Source: JAILLW01 sp045640525 | GTDB lineage: Bacteria; Bacillota; Clostridia; Lachnospirales; Lachnospiraceae | Length of the DNA stretch: 64,000 nt | Reading direction: 5' to 3' | Assembly (NCBI GenBank): GCA_045640525.1 | Contig: JAZUFE010000029.1 | Span: 1 to 64,000 of the forward strand | Shown here: one piece after another, positions 56,157-64,000 of the stretch | How positions within the stretch are numbered: position 1 is the first letter of the stretch | Layout: each line of letters begins with the position of its first letter | Made by a program: the position numbers and the translations under genes | The notes under the pieces: generated by a model | Told to the model about the DNA's origin: nothing | The model's database searches: none | What the model saw: only the letters and a program-made list of their open reading frames with translations

Positions 56157-56185
56157 TTTACAAAGGGGGAAATCATGGTTAAAAT
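56157..56185 (+). promoter_or_regulatory. Promoter of the der operon
   Basis: TTTACA at 56157-56162 and TAAAAT at 56180-56185 are 17 bp apart. Predicted start near 56192, about 36 nt before the der ATG. It lies back to back with the prs promoter. Confidence 0.7.
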
Positions 56186-56227
56186 ATTATGGATAATGTG
56201 TATTTTCAGTATATAAGAGAGATTATT

Positions 56228-57562
56228 ATGAGTAACAAAACCAAACCGATAGTTGCCGTAGTCGGAAGACCGAACGTTGGTAAATCAACTTTATTCAATT
56301 CATTGGCCGGTTCCAAGATTTCTATTGTCAAGGATACTCCCGGCGTTACAAGGGACAGAATATATGCGGACTGTACCTGGCTTAATTATGCATTTACATT
56401 GATAGATACGGGAGGAATAGAACCCGATTCGTCGGATGTTATTCTTTCACAGATGCGTGAGCAGGCGCAAATAGCAATTGATACGGCGGATGTGATTCTT
56501 TTCATGGTTGATGTAAAGCAGGGACTTCAGGATGCTGATTCCAAGGTTGCCGATATGCTGCGAAGAGCCAAAAAGCCGGTACTTCTTGTCGTAAATAAGG
56601 TTGATGACTTTAATAAACTTCAGGCAGATGTATATGAATTCTACAATTTGGGCATAGGTGACCCATATCCTATTTCATCGGCCAATCAGCTTGGAATAGG
56701 AGATTTGCTGGATGAGGTAGTCAAATTCTTTCCCGATCCGTCGGAAACGGATGAAGAAGATGAAACCGTTAAGATAGCGGTTGTCGGCAAACCGAATGTC
56801 GGAAAGTCATCATTAATTAATAAGTTAATAGGTGAAAACAGACTCATTGTATCTGATATAGCAGGAACAACCAGGGATGCCGTTGATACCAAAATACGAT
56901 ATAACAAAAAAGACTATATCTTTATCGATACGGCAGGCCTAAGAAGAAAGAACAAAATAAAAGAAGAACTTGAAAAATATATGATTGTCAGAACGGTATC
57001 AGCAGTTGAAAGAGCCGATATTGTAATTTTGATGATTGATGCGGTGGAAGGTATTACGGAGCAGGATGCAAAGATAGCAGGTATTGCACATGAAAGGGGC
57101 AAGGCAACAATCATAGCCGTTAATAAGTGGGATGCTATCGAAAAGAACAATAAGTCCGTTAATGAGTTTACCCAGAAAATACATCAGGTACTGTCGTTTA
57201 TGAATTATGCGGAAATTACGTTCATTTCGGCTAAAAGCGGACAAAGATTACCGAAATTATACGAATTGATAGACGAAGTATATGAGAATCATTCGATGCG
57301 TGTTCAAACAGGTGTATTGAATGAAATTATGGCTGATGCCGTAGCAATGCAACAGCCGCCTACCGATAAAGGAAAACGACTCAGACTTTACTATATTACC
57401 CAGGTGGCTGTTAAACCTCCTACTTTTGTTATCTTTGTTAACTATAAAGAGTTAATGCATTTTTCGTATACACGTTATATCGAGAATCAGATAAGAGATA
57501 CATTTGGATTTAAAGGTACACCTCTAAAATTCATAATCAGAGAAAGAGGAGAAGAAAAGTAA
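56228..57562 (+). CDS. der: Ribosome-assembly GTPase Der (EngA)
   Basis: Essential double GTPase for 50S maturation. Both G domains are seen: GRPNVGKST at 13-21 with DTGGIEP, and GKPNVGKSS with DTAGLRRK and NKWD; the C-terminal KH-like domain ends the protein (from about 350). The ATG at 56228 gives the normal N-terminus MSNKTKPIVAVVG (444 aa); an upstream in-frame ATG at 56189 falls at the predicted transcription start and is rejected. The ribosome site is weak (AGAGAGA). Its stop overlaps the plsY start. Confidence 0.97.
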   Translation: MSNKTKPIVAVVGRPNVGKSTLFNSLAGSKISIVKDTPGVTRDRIYADCTWLNYAFTLIDTGGIEPDSSDVILSQMREQAQIAIDTADVILFMVDVKQGLQDADSKVADMLRRAKKPVLLVVNKVDDFNKLQADVYEFYNLGIGDPYPISSANQLGIGDLLDEVVKFFPDPSETDEEDETVKIAVVGKPNVGKSSLINKLIGENRLIVSDIAGTTRDAVDTKIRYNKKDYIFIDTAGLRRKNKIKEELEKYMIVRTVSAVERADIVILMIDAVEGITEQDAKIAGIAHERGKATIIAVNKWDAIEKNNKSVNEFTQKIHQVLSFMNYAEITFISAKSGQRLPKLYELIDEVYENHSMRVQTGVLNEIMADAVAMQQPPTDKGKRLRLYYITQVAVKPPTFVIFVNYKELMHFSYTRYIENQIRDTFGFKGTPLKFIIRERGEEK

Positions 57563-58245
57563 TGTTTCGGCTATATGCAGTTTTGATCGGTTATGCGTTT
57601 GGATTAATACAAACAGCATTCATTCTGGGCAAAATCAAAGGCATTGATATAAGAGAGCACGGCTCGGGAAACGCAGGAACAACCAATACAATGCGAGTTT
57701 TGGGAACCAAGGCAGGTTTGCTTGTGTTTGCGGGCGATTGCCTTAAATGTGTTATTGCAGTGCTGCTGTGTTCATATATTTTCTCGGGAGATAACCCGGA
57801 ACTTACACATCTTGTTAAATTATATGCAGGATTTGGCGCAATCATAGGACATAATTTTCCGTTTTATTTGAAGTTTAAAGGCGGAAAAGGAATTGCCTGT
57901 ACGGCAGGAATGATTTTTAGCTTCGATCCTTGGTTTACATTGGTGGGATTGACGATATTTTTTACGATATTCTTTATAACGCACTATGTTTCGCTCGGGT
58001 CTTTGTGTATGTATCCTTATATTTTGATTATGGAAATCATTCTCGGTCAGATGGGATACTTCGGAAATGTTGCGGATGTTAAATATATTCTGTATGAGAT
58101 GTATGCAATAACATTTGTGCTTTTGGCAATAACAACATATATGCACAGGGCCAATATCAAGCGTTTGATAGGACATTGCGAAAAGAAAATTTACCTTACG
58201 AGTAAAGGTAAGGAAAAATATAAAAAGGAGCTTCAAAATGAGTAA
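57562..58245 (+). CDS. plsY: Acyl-phosphate:glycerol-3-phosphate acyltransferase
   Basis: Membrane enzyme for the first step of phospholipid synthesis, using acyl phosphate. Conserved loops are present: GSGNAGTTNTMRVLG (about 33-47) and FKGGKGIACTAG (about 105), plus the third motif. About five membrane segments; 227 aa, with a charged C-terminal tail slightly longer than usual. ATG overlaps the der stop by one base and the gene overlaps gpsA by 8 nt. plsY-gpsA pairing makes sense: gpsA supplies the glycerol 3-phosphate. Confidence 0.95.
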   Translation: MFRLYAVLIGYAFGLIQTAFILGKIKGIDIREHGSGNAGTTNTMRVLGTKAGLLVFAGDCLKCVIAVLLCSYIFSGDNPELTHLVKLYAGFGAIIGHNFPFYLKFKGGKGIACTAGMIFSFDPWFTLVGLTIFFTIFFITHYVSLGSLCMYPYILIMEIILGQMGYFGNVADVKYILYEMYAITFVLLAITTYMHRANIKRLIGHCEKKIYLTSKGKEKYKKELQNE

Positions 58246-59275
58246 TATAGGAGTTATCGGTGCCGGAAGCTGGGGTACGGCGCTGACGTTTTTACTTAAG
58301 AACAACGGTCATGAAGTTACGCTTTGGAGTTGCATCGAAGATGAAGTTAAAATGCTTGAAGAGTTTCATGAGCAAAAAGATAAATTGCCCGGTGTAATAC
58401 TTCCGGACGGTATTGTTTATACTTCTGATTTGGAAGAAGCAATGAAAAGTAAGGATGTTTTGGTTTTGGCCGTACCGTCACCGTTTACAAGGTCTACGGC
58501 ACACAAGATGGCCCAATATGCCAAAGACGGACAGATAATTGTCAATGTGGCCAAGGGAATAGAGGACGAAACTCTTATGACATTGTCACAGATTATCGAA
58601 GAAGAAATTCCCAATGCGGATGTTTGCGTTCTTTGCGGTCCGTCGCATGCCGAAGAGGTCGGAAAAGGATTACCGACAACAATCGTGGCAGGAGCCAAGA
58701 CGAAAGAGACAGCATTGCTTTTGCAAAAGGTTTTCATGTCAGATGTATTCAGAGTTTATATTTCGTCGGATGTTTTGGGTATGGAACTGGGATCGGCAAT
58801 GAAGAACGTTGTAGCTTTGGCTGCCGGAATCGCAGACGGACTCGGTTACGGTGATAATACCAAAGCAGCACTTATTACCAGAGGAATTGCCGAAATAGCA
58901 AGACTGGGAATAGTTATGGGAGGAAGAATCGAGACTTTTTACGGTCTTACGGGAATCGGCGATTTGATAGTGACCTGTGCTTCCATGCATTCCAGAAACA
59001 GAAGAGCGGGAATACTTATCGGACAGGGCAAGAAATATAAAGAAGCCATGGATGAGGTTAAACAGATAGTTGAAGGTGTATATGCAGCCAAAGCAGGACT
59101 TGGTTTGGCTCAAAAATACAACGTAAGCCTCCCTATTATTGAGAGTGTAAACAAGATTTTGTTCGAAGATTATGATGCGGCTTCGGCTGTTAAGGAATTA
59201 ATGGTACGAGAAGGAAAGATTGAAAACACGGATCTTCGAGAATTATATAAGAATGCCAAGGATGTTCCCTGGTAA
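58238..59275 (+). CDS. gpsA: Glycerol-3-phosphate dehydrogenase [NAD(P)+]
   Basis: Reduces dihydroxyacetone phosphate to glycerol 3-phosphate for lipid synthesis. N-terminal Rossmann motif GAGSWGTALT, VNVAKGIED, CGPSHAEEV, and the catalytic-lysine region GSAMKNVVALAAGIADGLGYGDNTKAALITRG. 345 aa is normal. AAAGGAG precedes the ATG inside the plsY end. Confidence 0.97.
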   Translation: MSNIGVIGAGSWGTALTFLLKNNGHEVTLWSCIEDEVKMLEEFHEQKDKLPGVILPDGIVYTSDLEEAMKSKDVLVLAVPSPFTRSTAHKMAQYAKDGQIIVNVAKGIEDETLMTLSQIIEEEIPNADVCVLCGPSHAEEVGKGLPTTIVAGAKTKETALLLQKVFMSDVFRVYISSDVLGMELGSAMKNVVALAAGIADGLGYGDNTKAALITRGIAEIARLGIVMGGRIETFYGLTGIGDLIVTCASMHSRNRRAGILIGQGKKYKEAMDEVKQIVEGVYAAKAGLGLAQKYNVSLPIIESVNKILFEDYDAASAVKELMVREGKIENTDLRELYKNAKDVPW

Positions 59276-59285
59276 AGAGGATAAT

Positions 59286-60095
59286 ATGTCAAATTTTGAA
59301 AGTACTAAAGAATATGTTGCTTCGGAAGAATTGATGGCTTCGGTCAATGTGGCAATAGCGTTACAAAAGCCGCTTCTTATCAAGGGAGAACCGGGCACCG
59401 GTAAGACAATGCTGGCAGAAGCGGTTGCCAAATCACTGAATAAGAAGCTGATTATATGGAATATTAAATCTACGACCAAGGCACAGGACGGATTGTATAT
59501 GTACGATACAATTCAAAGACTTTATGACGGTCAGTTCGGTGAGGAGGGCGTTGATGATATTGCACATTACATTAAATACGGTAAACTCGGAGAAGCATTT
59601 AAATCGGATGAACAGGTTATTTTGTTGATTGACGAAATAGATAAAGCTGATTTGGAGTTCCCGAATGACTTATTATGGGAACTGGATCAAATGGAGTTTT
59701 ATGTTCATGAAACCAAAGAAACGGTTAAGGCCAAACACCGCCCGATTGTGATTATTACATCAAATGCCGAGAAAGAACTTCCGGATGCTTTCTTGAGAAG
59801 ATGTATCTTTCATTATATAGATTTCCCGGGAAAAGAACTGATGGAAGAAATCGTCAGAGTACATTATCCGAACGTTGAAGAGAATTTGCTGAAAAATGCC
59901 ATGGATGTATTCTATATGATCAGACAGATTAAGGATATTCGAAAAAAACCGTCGACATCCGAACTTATTGATTGGATTAATGCACTTCAAATCGGCGGAA
60001 TTACCGCAGATAAAATCAAGTCGGAACTGCCGTTTATCGGAGTTATTGTCAAAAAGGACGAAGATCTTGAAATAGCCAAGAATAATGTTTACTAA
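59286..60095 (+). CDS. MoxR-type AAA+ ATPase
   Basis: An AAA+ chaperone-like ATPase of the MoxR/AAA_5 class, 269 aa from the ATG at 59286 (AAGAGG upstream). Walker A GEPGTGKTM, Walker B LLIDEIDKADLE, and sensor 1 VIITSNAEKELPDAFLRR are intact. MoxR ATPases usually work with a VWA-domain partner on assembly or cofactor insertion of a client. Here the partner is the next gene, which overlaps it by 11 nt. An upstream in-frame ATG at 59220 lies inside gpsA and is not used. Confidence 0.88.
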   Translation: MSNFESTKEYVASEELMASVNVAIALQKPLLIKGEPGTGKTMLAEAVAKSLNKKLIIWNIKSTTKAQDGLYMYDTIQRLYDGQFGEEGVDDIAHYIKYGKLGEAFKSDEQVILLIDEIDKADLEFPNDLLWELDQMEFYVHETKETVKAKHRPIVIITSNAEKELPDAFLRRCIFHYIDFPGKELMEEIVRVHYPNVEENLLKNAMDVFYMIRQIKDIRKKPSTSELIDWINALQIGGITADKIKSELPFIGVIVKKDEDLEIAKNNVY

Positions 60096-61293
60096 ATTTT
60101 TTTATTCATGCAAGTCTAATGGATTAGAGATTACACTAAAAGAGTGGTTAGCTTTGATTGAAGCACTTGATAAAGGGCTTGCAGGAAGTTCGTTAACACA
60201 ATTTTATTATTTGGCCAGAATGATTCTTGTCAAATCGGAGACTGAGTTCGATAAATTCGATCAGGCTTTCGAAGAGACATTTAAAGGTGTCCAAAAGGAT
60301 ACCATGGTAACCAAAGCAATGCTTAGATGGCTCGATAAGTCCGAACTTACCGACATGGTGGATGAAAAGGATAAGTTCAGAATGAATGAGCAAGACGGCA
60401 TCTTTCACGATATGGAAAAAGAGGATGTCGAGAAGAAGTTTAAGGACAGACTTCGAGATCAGGATTCGGAGCATAACGGCGGCTCGTTTTGGATAGGCGC
60501 GATGGGTAAGACCTATTTCGGAAATACGGGCGGTATGGCCGGAGGAATAAGAGTCGGAGGTTCGACCGGGTATCAGACGGCGTTTTCCGTAGTAGGAGCA
60601 AGAAAATACAGAGATTTCAGAGAAGATAAAGTTATTGATAACCGTCAATTTCAAACAGCTCTTCGAAAACTAAGACAATTCAGTTCCAGACTTGATATAC
60701 CTAGAACAGAATTGGATATAGATCAGACTATAGACAAGACCTGCAATAACGGCGGATGCCTGCAGATAGTCATGGAAAAACCGAGAAAAAATGCGGTTAA
60801 GCTTCTGCTTTTGATGGATTCGGGAGGAACAATGATACCTTATACGAATCTGCTTAGCGAATTGTTTCAATCCGTTCACAAATCCAATCATTATAAAGAT
60901 GTCAAAACATACTTTTTTCATAATTGTATTTATTCACATCTTTATAAAACACCGGAATGTGAGAACGGTGATTGGATAGAAACGGAATGGATGTTTAGAA
61001 ATCTGGATTCGGATTACAAGGTAATTATAGTAGGGGATGCTGCAATGGCACCTGAAGAATTGTATTCCCAAACAGGTAATTATAGAGGCCCAAATGACGG
61101 TTTGTCAGGATATGAATGGCTCCTGTTGCTTAAGAGGCATTATAAAAAGGTAGTATGGATGAATCCGAAAATGGCACCGGGGAATGCCCCCTGGAGAGAA
61201 GCCGAAACAGCAGTGAAGGAAATGATTCCCATGTATAAGCTGACTGTTAAGGGACTGAATGAAGCAATGAAAAAATTAATGGTAAATAAATAG
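60085..61293 (+). CDS. VWA-domain protein (CoxE-like), MoxR partner
   Basis: A 402-aa cytosolic protein. The N-terminal 200 residues are helical and Lys/Glu-rich, with a Gly-rich loop (NTGGMAGGIRVGGS). The C-terminal von Willebrand A domain begins near 235; its metal site reads LLMDSGGTMIP (Asp245), the D-x-G-G-S/T variant typical of this family instead of D-x-S-x-S. It starts within the ATPase gene, so the two are translationally coupled. The client of the pair is not shown by the neighbours (lipid and tRNA genes). Confidence 0.82.
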   Translation: MFTKFFYSCKSNGLEITLKEWLALIEALDKGLAGSSLTQFYYLARMILVKSETEFDKFDQAFEETFKGVQKDTMVTKAMLRWLDKSELTDMVDEKDKFRMNEQDGIFHDMEKEDVEKKFKDRLRDQDSEHNGGSFWIGAMGKTYFGNTGGMAGGIRVGGSTGYQTAFSVVGARKYRDFREDKVIDNRQFQTALRKLRQFSSRLDIPRTELDIDQTIDKTCNNGGCLQIVMEKPRKNAVKLLLLMDSGGTMIPYTNLLSELFQSVHKSNHYKDVKTYFFHNCIYSHLYKTPECENGDWIETEWMFRNLDSDYKVIIVGDAAMAPEELYSQTGNYRGPNDGLSGYEWLLLLKRHYKKVVWMNPKMAPGNAPWREAETAVKEMIPMYKLTVKGLNEAMKKLMVNK

Positions 61294-61309
61294 ATTAAGG
61301 AGAATTATT

Positions 61310-62530
61310 ATGCAGATTTTTGAAGAATTACAAGCAAGAGGACTTCTTGCACAGTTAACAGATGAAAACGAGATACACGATCTTGTAAATAACGGAAAGG
61401 CAACATTCTATATAGGCTTTGACCCTACAGCAGATTCATTACATGTAGGTCACTTTATGACATTGTGTCTTATGAAGAGATTACAGATGGCAGGAAATAA
61501 GCCGATTGCATTGGTAGGCGGCGGAACCGGAATGATCGGTGACCCTTCCGGAAGAACTGATATGCGTCAGATGATGACCAAAGAAACCATTCAGCATAAC
61601 TGCGATTGCTTCAAAAAGCAGATGGAGAGATTTATTGATTTTGGCGAAGGAAAGGCCAGAATGGTTAATAATGCCGATTGGCTTCTTGAACTCAATTATG
61701 TTGATTTTTTGCGTGAAATAGGACCGCATTTTAGTGTAAATAATATGTTAAGGGCCGAATGTTACAAGCAAAGAATGGAGAAGGGACTTTCATTCCTTGA
61801 GTTTAACTACATGCTTATGCAAAGCTACGATTTCTACGAGCTGTTCCAAAGATACGGTTGTAATATGCAGTTTGGCGGAGACGACCAGTGGTCGAATATG
61901 CTTGGCGGTACCGAACTGATTCGTCGTAAGCTCGGTAAGGATGCATATGCAATGACAATTACACTTTTGCTTAATTCGGAAGGCAAAAAGATGGGTAAGA
62001 CACAAAAGGGTGCGGTATGGCTTGATCCAAACAAGACCACACCGTTTGAATTCTACCAGTACTGGCGTAATGTAAGTGATGCGGATGTATTAAGATGTAT
62101 CAGAATGCTTACATTCCTTCCTCTTGAACAGATTAATGAAATGGACAAGTGGGAAGGTGCTCAGTTGAATCAGGCCAAGGAGATACTCGGCTTTGAACTT
62201 ACCAAACTCGTTCACGGCGAGGAGGAAGCAGCCAAGGCACAGGAAGCAGCCAAGGCTTTGTTTACTTCCGGAGTTGCCCAGGATATGCCTGCAACCAAGT
62301 TGAAAGAAGAAGATTTACGTGACGGAAAAATTGATATTATCGGAGTATTGGTGGCTTCAGGTTTGGTTACCTCACGTTCTGAAGGACGTCGTGCGGTTGA
62401 GCAGGGCGGTGTTGTAGTTAAGGATGAGAAGGTAACAGACTTTAATACAACATACGATCCCGAGTTCTTTGGCGGTGAAGGTGTAGTAGTCAGAAGAGGA
62501 AAGAAGAACTTCCGAAAGGTGGTATTCTAA
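61310..62530 (+). CDS. tyrS: Tyrosyl-tRNA synthetase
   Basis: Class I synthetase that charges tRNA-Tyr. HIGH-like motif in FDPTADSLHVGHF near residue 50, KMSKS variant KKMGKTQ near residue 225, and a C-terminal S4 RNA-binding domain (about 340-406). 406 aa is normal. AAGGAG precedes the ATG. No T-box leader: the gap to the previous gene is 16 nt. Confidence 0.97.
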   Translation: MQIFEELQARGLLAQLTDENEIHDLVNNGKATFYIGFDPTADSLHVGHFMTLCLMKRLQMAGNKPIALVGGGTGMIGDPSGRTDMRQMMTKETIQHNCDCFKKQMERFIDFGEGKARMVNNADWLLELNYVDFLREIGPHFSVNNMLRAECYKQRMEKGLSFLEFNYMLMQSYDFYELFQRYGCNMQFGGDDQWSNMLGGTELIRRKLGKDAYAMTITLLLNSEGKKMGKTQKGAVWLDPNKTTPFEFYQYWRNVSDADVLRCIRMLTFLPLEQINEMDKWEGAQLNQAKEILGFELTKLVHGEEEAAKAQEAAKALFTSGVAQDMPATKLKEEDLRDGKIDIIGVLVASGLVTSRSEGRRAVEQGGVVVKDEKVTDFNTTYDPEFFGGEGVVVRRGKKNFRKVVF

Positions 62531-62531
62531 T

Positions 62532-63353
62532 ATGAACGAGGTTTATGAGAAGATTGTAAATGCATATGAATCAATTAAAGACAGAATTCCTTTCACTCCC
62601 AAGGTAGCATTGGTTTTAGGCTCGGGATTGGGTAACTATGCAGATTCCATGAAAGTGGTATGTGAGATTGATTATAAAGATATTAAGGATTTCCCTGTTT
62701 CAACGGTTGTCGGACATGCCGGAAAGTTTATTTTCGGTTATGTTAAGGATGTTCCTGTTGTATGCATGAAAGGTCGCGTACATTACTACGAAGGATATAA
62801 GATAAGTGATGTAGTGCTTCCGACCAGATTAATGAAAATGATGGGTGCCCAAATCCTTTTCCTCACCAATGCATCAGGCGGAATAAGAAGTGATTTTAAA
62901 GCCGGTGACTTTATGATGATGACGGATCATGTTTCGATATTTGCACCAAATCCGTTAATCGGAGCCAATATTGAAGAATTGGGTGTAAGATTCCCTGATA
63001 TGACCAATGTATATGATAAGGAATTACAGAATATTATCAAAGAAGCTGCCAACAAGAACGCCATTGATTTAAAGGAAGGTGTTTACGCGCAGCTTACAGG
63101 ACCTTCGTTTGAGAGCCCTGCCGAAATCAAACTCCTGTCCAAACTCGGTGTGGATGCGGTAGGAATGTCAACGGTAGTTGAAGCAATTGCTGCAAGACAT
63201 ATGGGAATGCAGGTTTGCTGTATATCGTGTATATGTAATTTGGCTGCAGGTATATCACCTACTCCGCTCACACATGAAGAAGTGTTCGAAGCGGGCCAAA
63301 AAGCAGCACCTTTATTTGAAAAGCTTGTAACAGAATCGATTGTTAATATGTAA
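62532..63353 (+). CDS. punA: Purine nucleoside phosphorylase
   Basis: Trimeric-type purine nucleoside phosphorylase (inosine/guanosine to base plus ribose 1-phosphate). LVLGSGLGNYAD at the N-terminus is the phosphate-binding loop; VCMKGRVHYYEGY, TNASGGIRSDF and GMSTVVEAIAARHMG are family motifs. 273 aa. Starts 1 nt after the tyrS stop. It opens a nucleoside-salvage run with the next two genes. Confidence 0.94.
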   Translation: MNEVYEKIVNAYESIKDRIPFTPKVALVLGSGLGNYADSMKVVCEIDYKDIKDFPVSTVVGHAGKFIFGYVKDVPVVCMKGRVHYYEGYKISDVVLPTRLMKMMGAQILFLTNASGGIRSDFKAGDFMMMTDHVSIFAPNPLIGANIEELGVRFPDMTNVYDKELQNIIKEAANKNAIDLKEGVYAQLTGPSFESPAEIKLLSKLGVDAVGMSTVVEAIAARHMGMQVCCISCICNLAAGISPTPLTHEEVFEAGQKAAPLFEKLVTESIVNM

Positions 63354-63368
63354 CGAAGAGGATGCATC

Positions 63369-63863
63369 ATGAAAAGAGAGTTCATAACAGATGATAACGA
63401 AGAAATGAATAATAAGCTTATAGAACTGCTTAAGGCAGTTCCTGTAAGAGATTTGATTTCTCATGCATTAAAGGTCAGAGAAAACGCATATTGTCCTTAT
63501 TCCAAGTTCGCGGTTGGAGCTGCTCTTTTATCAAAAGACAATAAAGTATTTGTCGGATGTAATGTAGAAAATGCTTCTTACGGAGTTTCAAATTGCGCTG
63601 AAAGAACTGCATTCTTTAATGCAATCAGTGAAGGATATAACAGTTTTCGTGCGATTGCCATAGTAGGCGGTCCTAAAGGAAAGGATGTCAACCAGTTTGC
63701 TTTTCCGTGCGGTACGTGCAGACAGGTCATGACGGAATTCTGCTCATCGGAGGATTTCATAGTAATTGTTGCCAAGTCGGAAACTGTGTATAAGGTTTAT
63801 GCATTAAAAGAGCTCATTCCGGAAGGCTTCGGCCCCGAAAATTTGGAGAAAAAGGGGAACTAG
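63369..63863 (+). CDS. cdd: Cytidine deaminase
   Basis: Zinc enzyme converting (deoxy)cytidine to (deoxy)uridine. Zinc and catalytic residues: CAERTAFFNA (Cys, catalytic Glu) and PCGTCRQVM (two Cys), as in tetrameric Firmicutes enzymes. CPYSKFAVGAALL is the substrate region. 164 aa is about 30 longer than usual because of an N-terminal extension; GAGGATG supports the ATG at 63369, while an internal ATG at 63405 would give a more standard length. Confidence 0.93.
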   Translation: MKREFITDDNEEMNNKLIELLKAVPVRDLISHALKVRENAYCPYSKFAVGAALLSKDNKVFVGCNVENASYGVSNCAERTAFFNAISEGYNSFRAIAIVGGPKGKDVNQFAFPCGTCRQVMTEFCSSEDFIVIVAKSETVYKVYALKELIPEGFGPENLEKKGN

Positions 63864-63864
63864 T

Positions 63865-64000
63865 ATGAGAATCAAATTCGTAAATGCAAGAATTCTTACC
63901 ATGAAAGACAATCAGGACGTTTTTGAAGGCGAACTGATTGTAAATGAAGGATTTATAGAGGAAGTTGGAGAACGGGTTTCAAATGACGGTAAATTCGACG
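63865..64000 (+). CDS. Amidohydrolase, N-terminal fragment (window end)
   Basis: The reading frame starts at the ATG at 63865, one base after the cdd stop (AAGGGG upstream), and runs off the window. The 45 visible residues (MRIKFVNARILTM, GELIVNEGFIEEVG) form the small N-terminal beta domain of metal-dependent amidohydrolases of the guanine deaminase / 5'-methylthioadenosine-S-adenosylhomocysteine deaminase type. The position after punA and cdd favours a purine-base or nucleoside deaminase, but the active site lies outside the window. Confidence 0.65.
   Translation, partial: MRIKFVNARILTMKDNQDVFEGELIVNEGFIEEVGERVSNDGKFD

Overview
The window is a stretch of ordinary chromosome from an anaerobic, low-GC Gram-positive bacterium, most likely a member of the Lachnospiraceae / Clostridium cluster XIVa (inference). 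Pointers are a redox repressor Rex, an NfnAB-type ferredoxin/NADP(H) pair, formate-tetrahydrofolate ligase, an ATP-dependent PEP carboxykinase, an apparent (Re)-citrate synthase next to isocitrate dehydrogenase, a class-B-like sortase and BspA-type leucine-rich surface proteins. Genes are tightly packed, almost all on the + strand. No tRNA, rRNA, insertion sequence, prophage or CRISPR array was seen. The only gene-free stretch above 300 bases (5249-5616) holds a probable 6S RNA.

Layout. 1-3169: citrate synthase (Si type) and pckA, with a pckA promoter that starts inside the citrate synthase stop codon and a leader rich in inverted repeats. 3182-5505: an MscS-type channel and a 6S RNA with a near-consensus promoter and a terminator. 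5617-13180: pheS-pheT-M18 aminopeptidase-queA-secreted CotH-like kinase, one tightly spaced unit. 13271-15921: a stand-alone PilZ protein and an EF-G-like GTPase lacking the usual switch II histidine, each with its own promoter and terminator. 15984-30471: leuS, sortase, an unknown barrel-like protein, a small membrane protein, then two huge tandem LRR surface proteins that end in matching sortase signals (TPKTGD / TPDTGD, each followed by IHPKWF). 30586-35107: (Re)-citrate synthase-like gene, GntR/FCD regulator, IDH1-like isocitrate dehydrogenase and an unknown membrane-anchored protein, headed by a promoter whose -10 box lies inside a perfect 18-bp palindrome. 35086-37011 (minus): an ABC-F ATPase.

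37141-50784: rex, a coiled-coil protein, alanine racemase, YebC, an unknown membrane protein, FtsK/SpoIIIE, fhs, folD, a zinc-ribbon membrane protein, and the NfnA/NfnB pair, closed by a terminator. 50804-53698: a response regulator/histidine kinase pair preceded by two 11-bp direct repeats that look like the regulator's own binding site. 53709-56081: a BMP-family lipoprotein and a convergent, unusually long PRPP synthetase. 56228-64000: der-plsY-gpsA-MoxR ATPase-VWA protein-tyrS-purine nucleoside phosphorylase-cytidine deaminase-amidohydrolase (cut by the window end).

Themes. Central carbon and redox (two citrate synthases of unrelated folds, isocitrate dehydrogenase, PEPCK, Rex, NfnAB) would jointly set 2-oxoglutarate and NADPH supply. 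A cell-surface programme (sortase, two anchored giants, CotH-like kinase, c-di-GMP receptor) is interleaved with translation genes. The most unusual material is the sortase/surface-protein locus and the palindrome-controlled (Re)-citrate synthase operon. All family calls come from reading the translated sequence; no database search was run.
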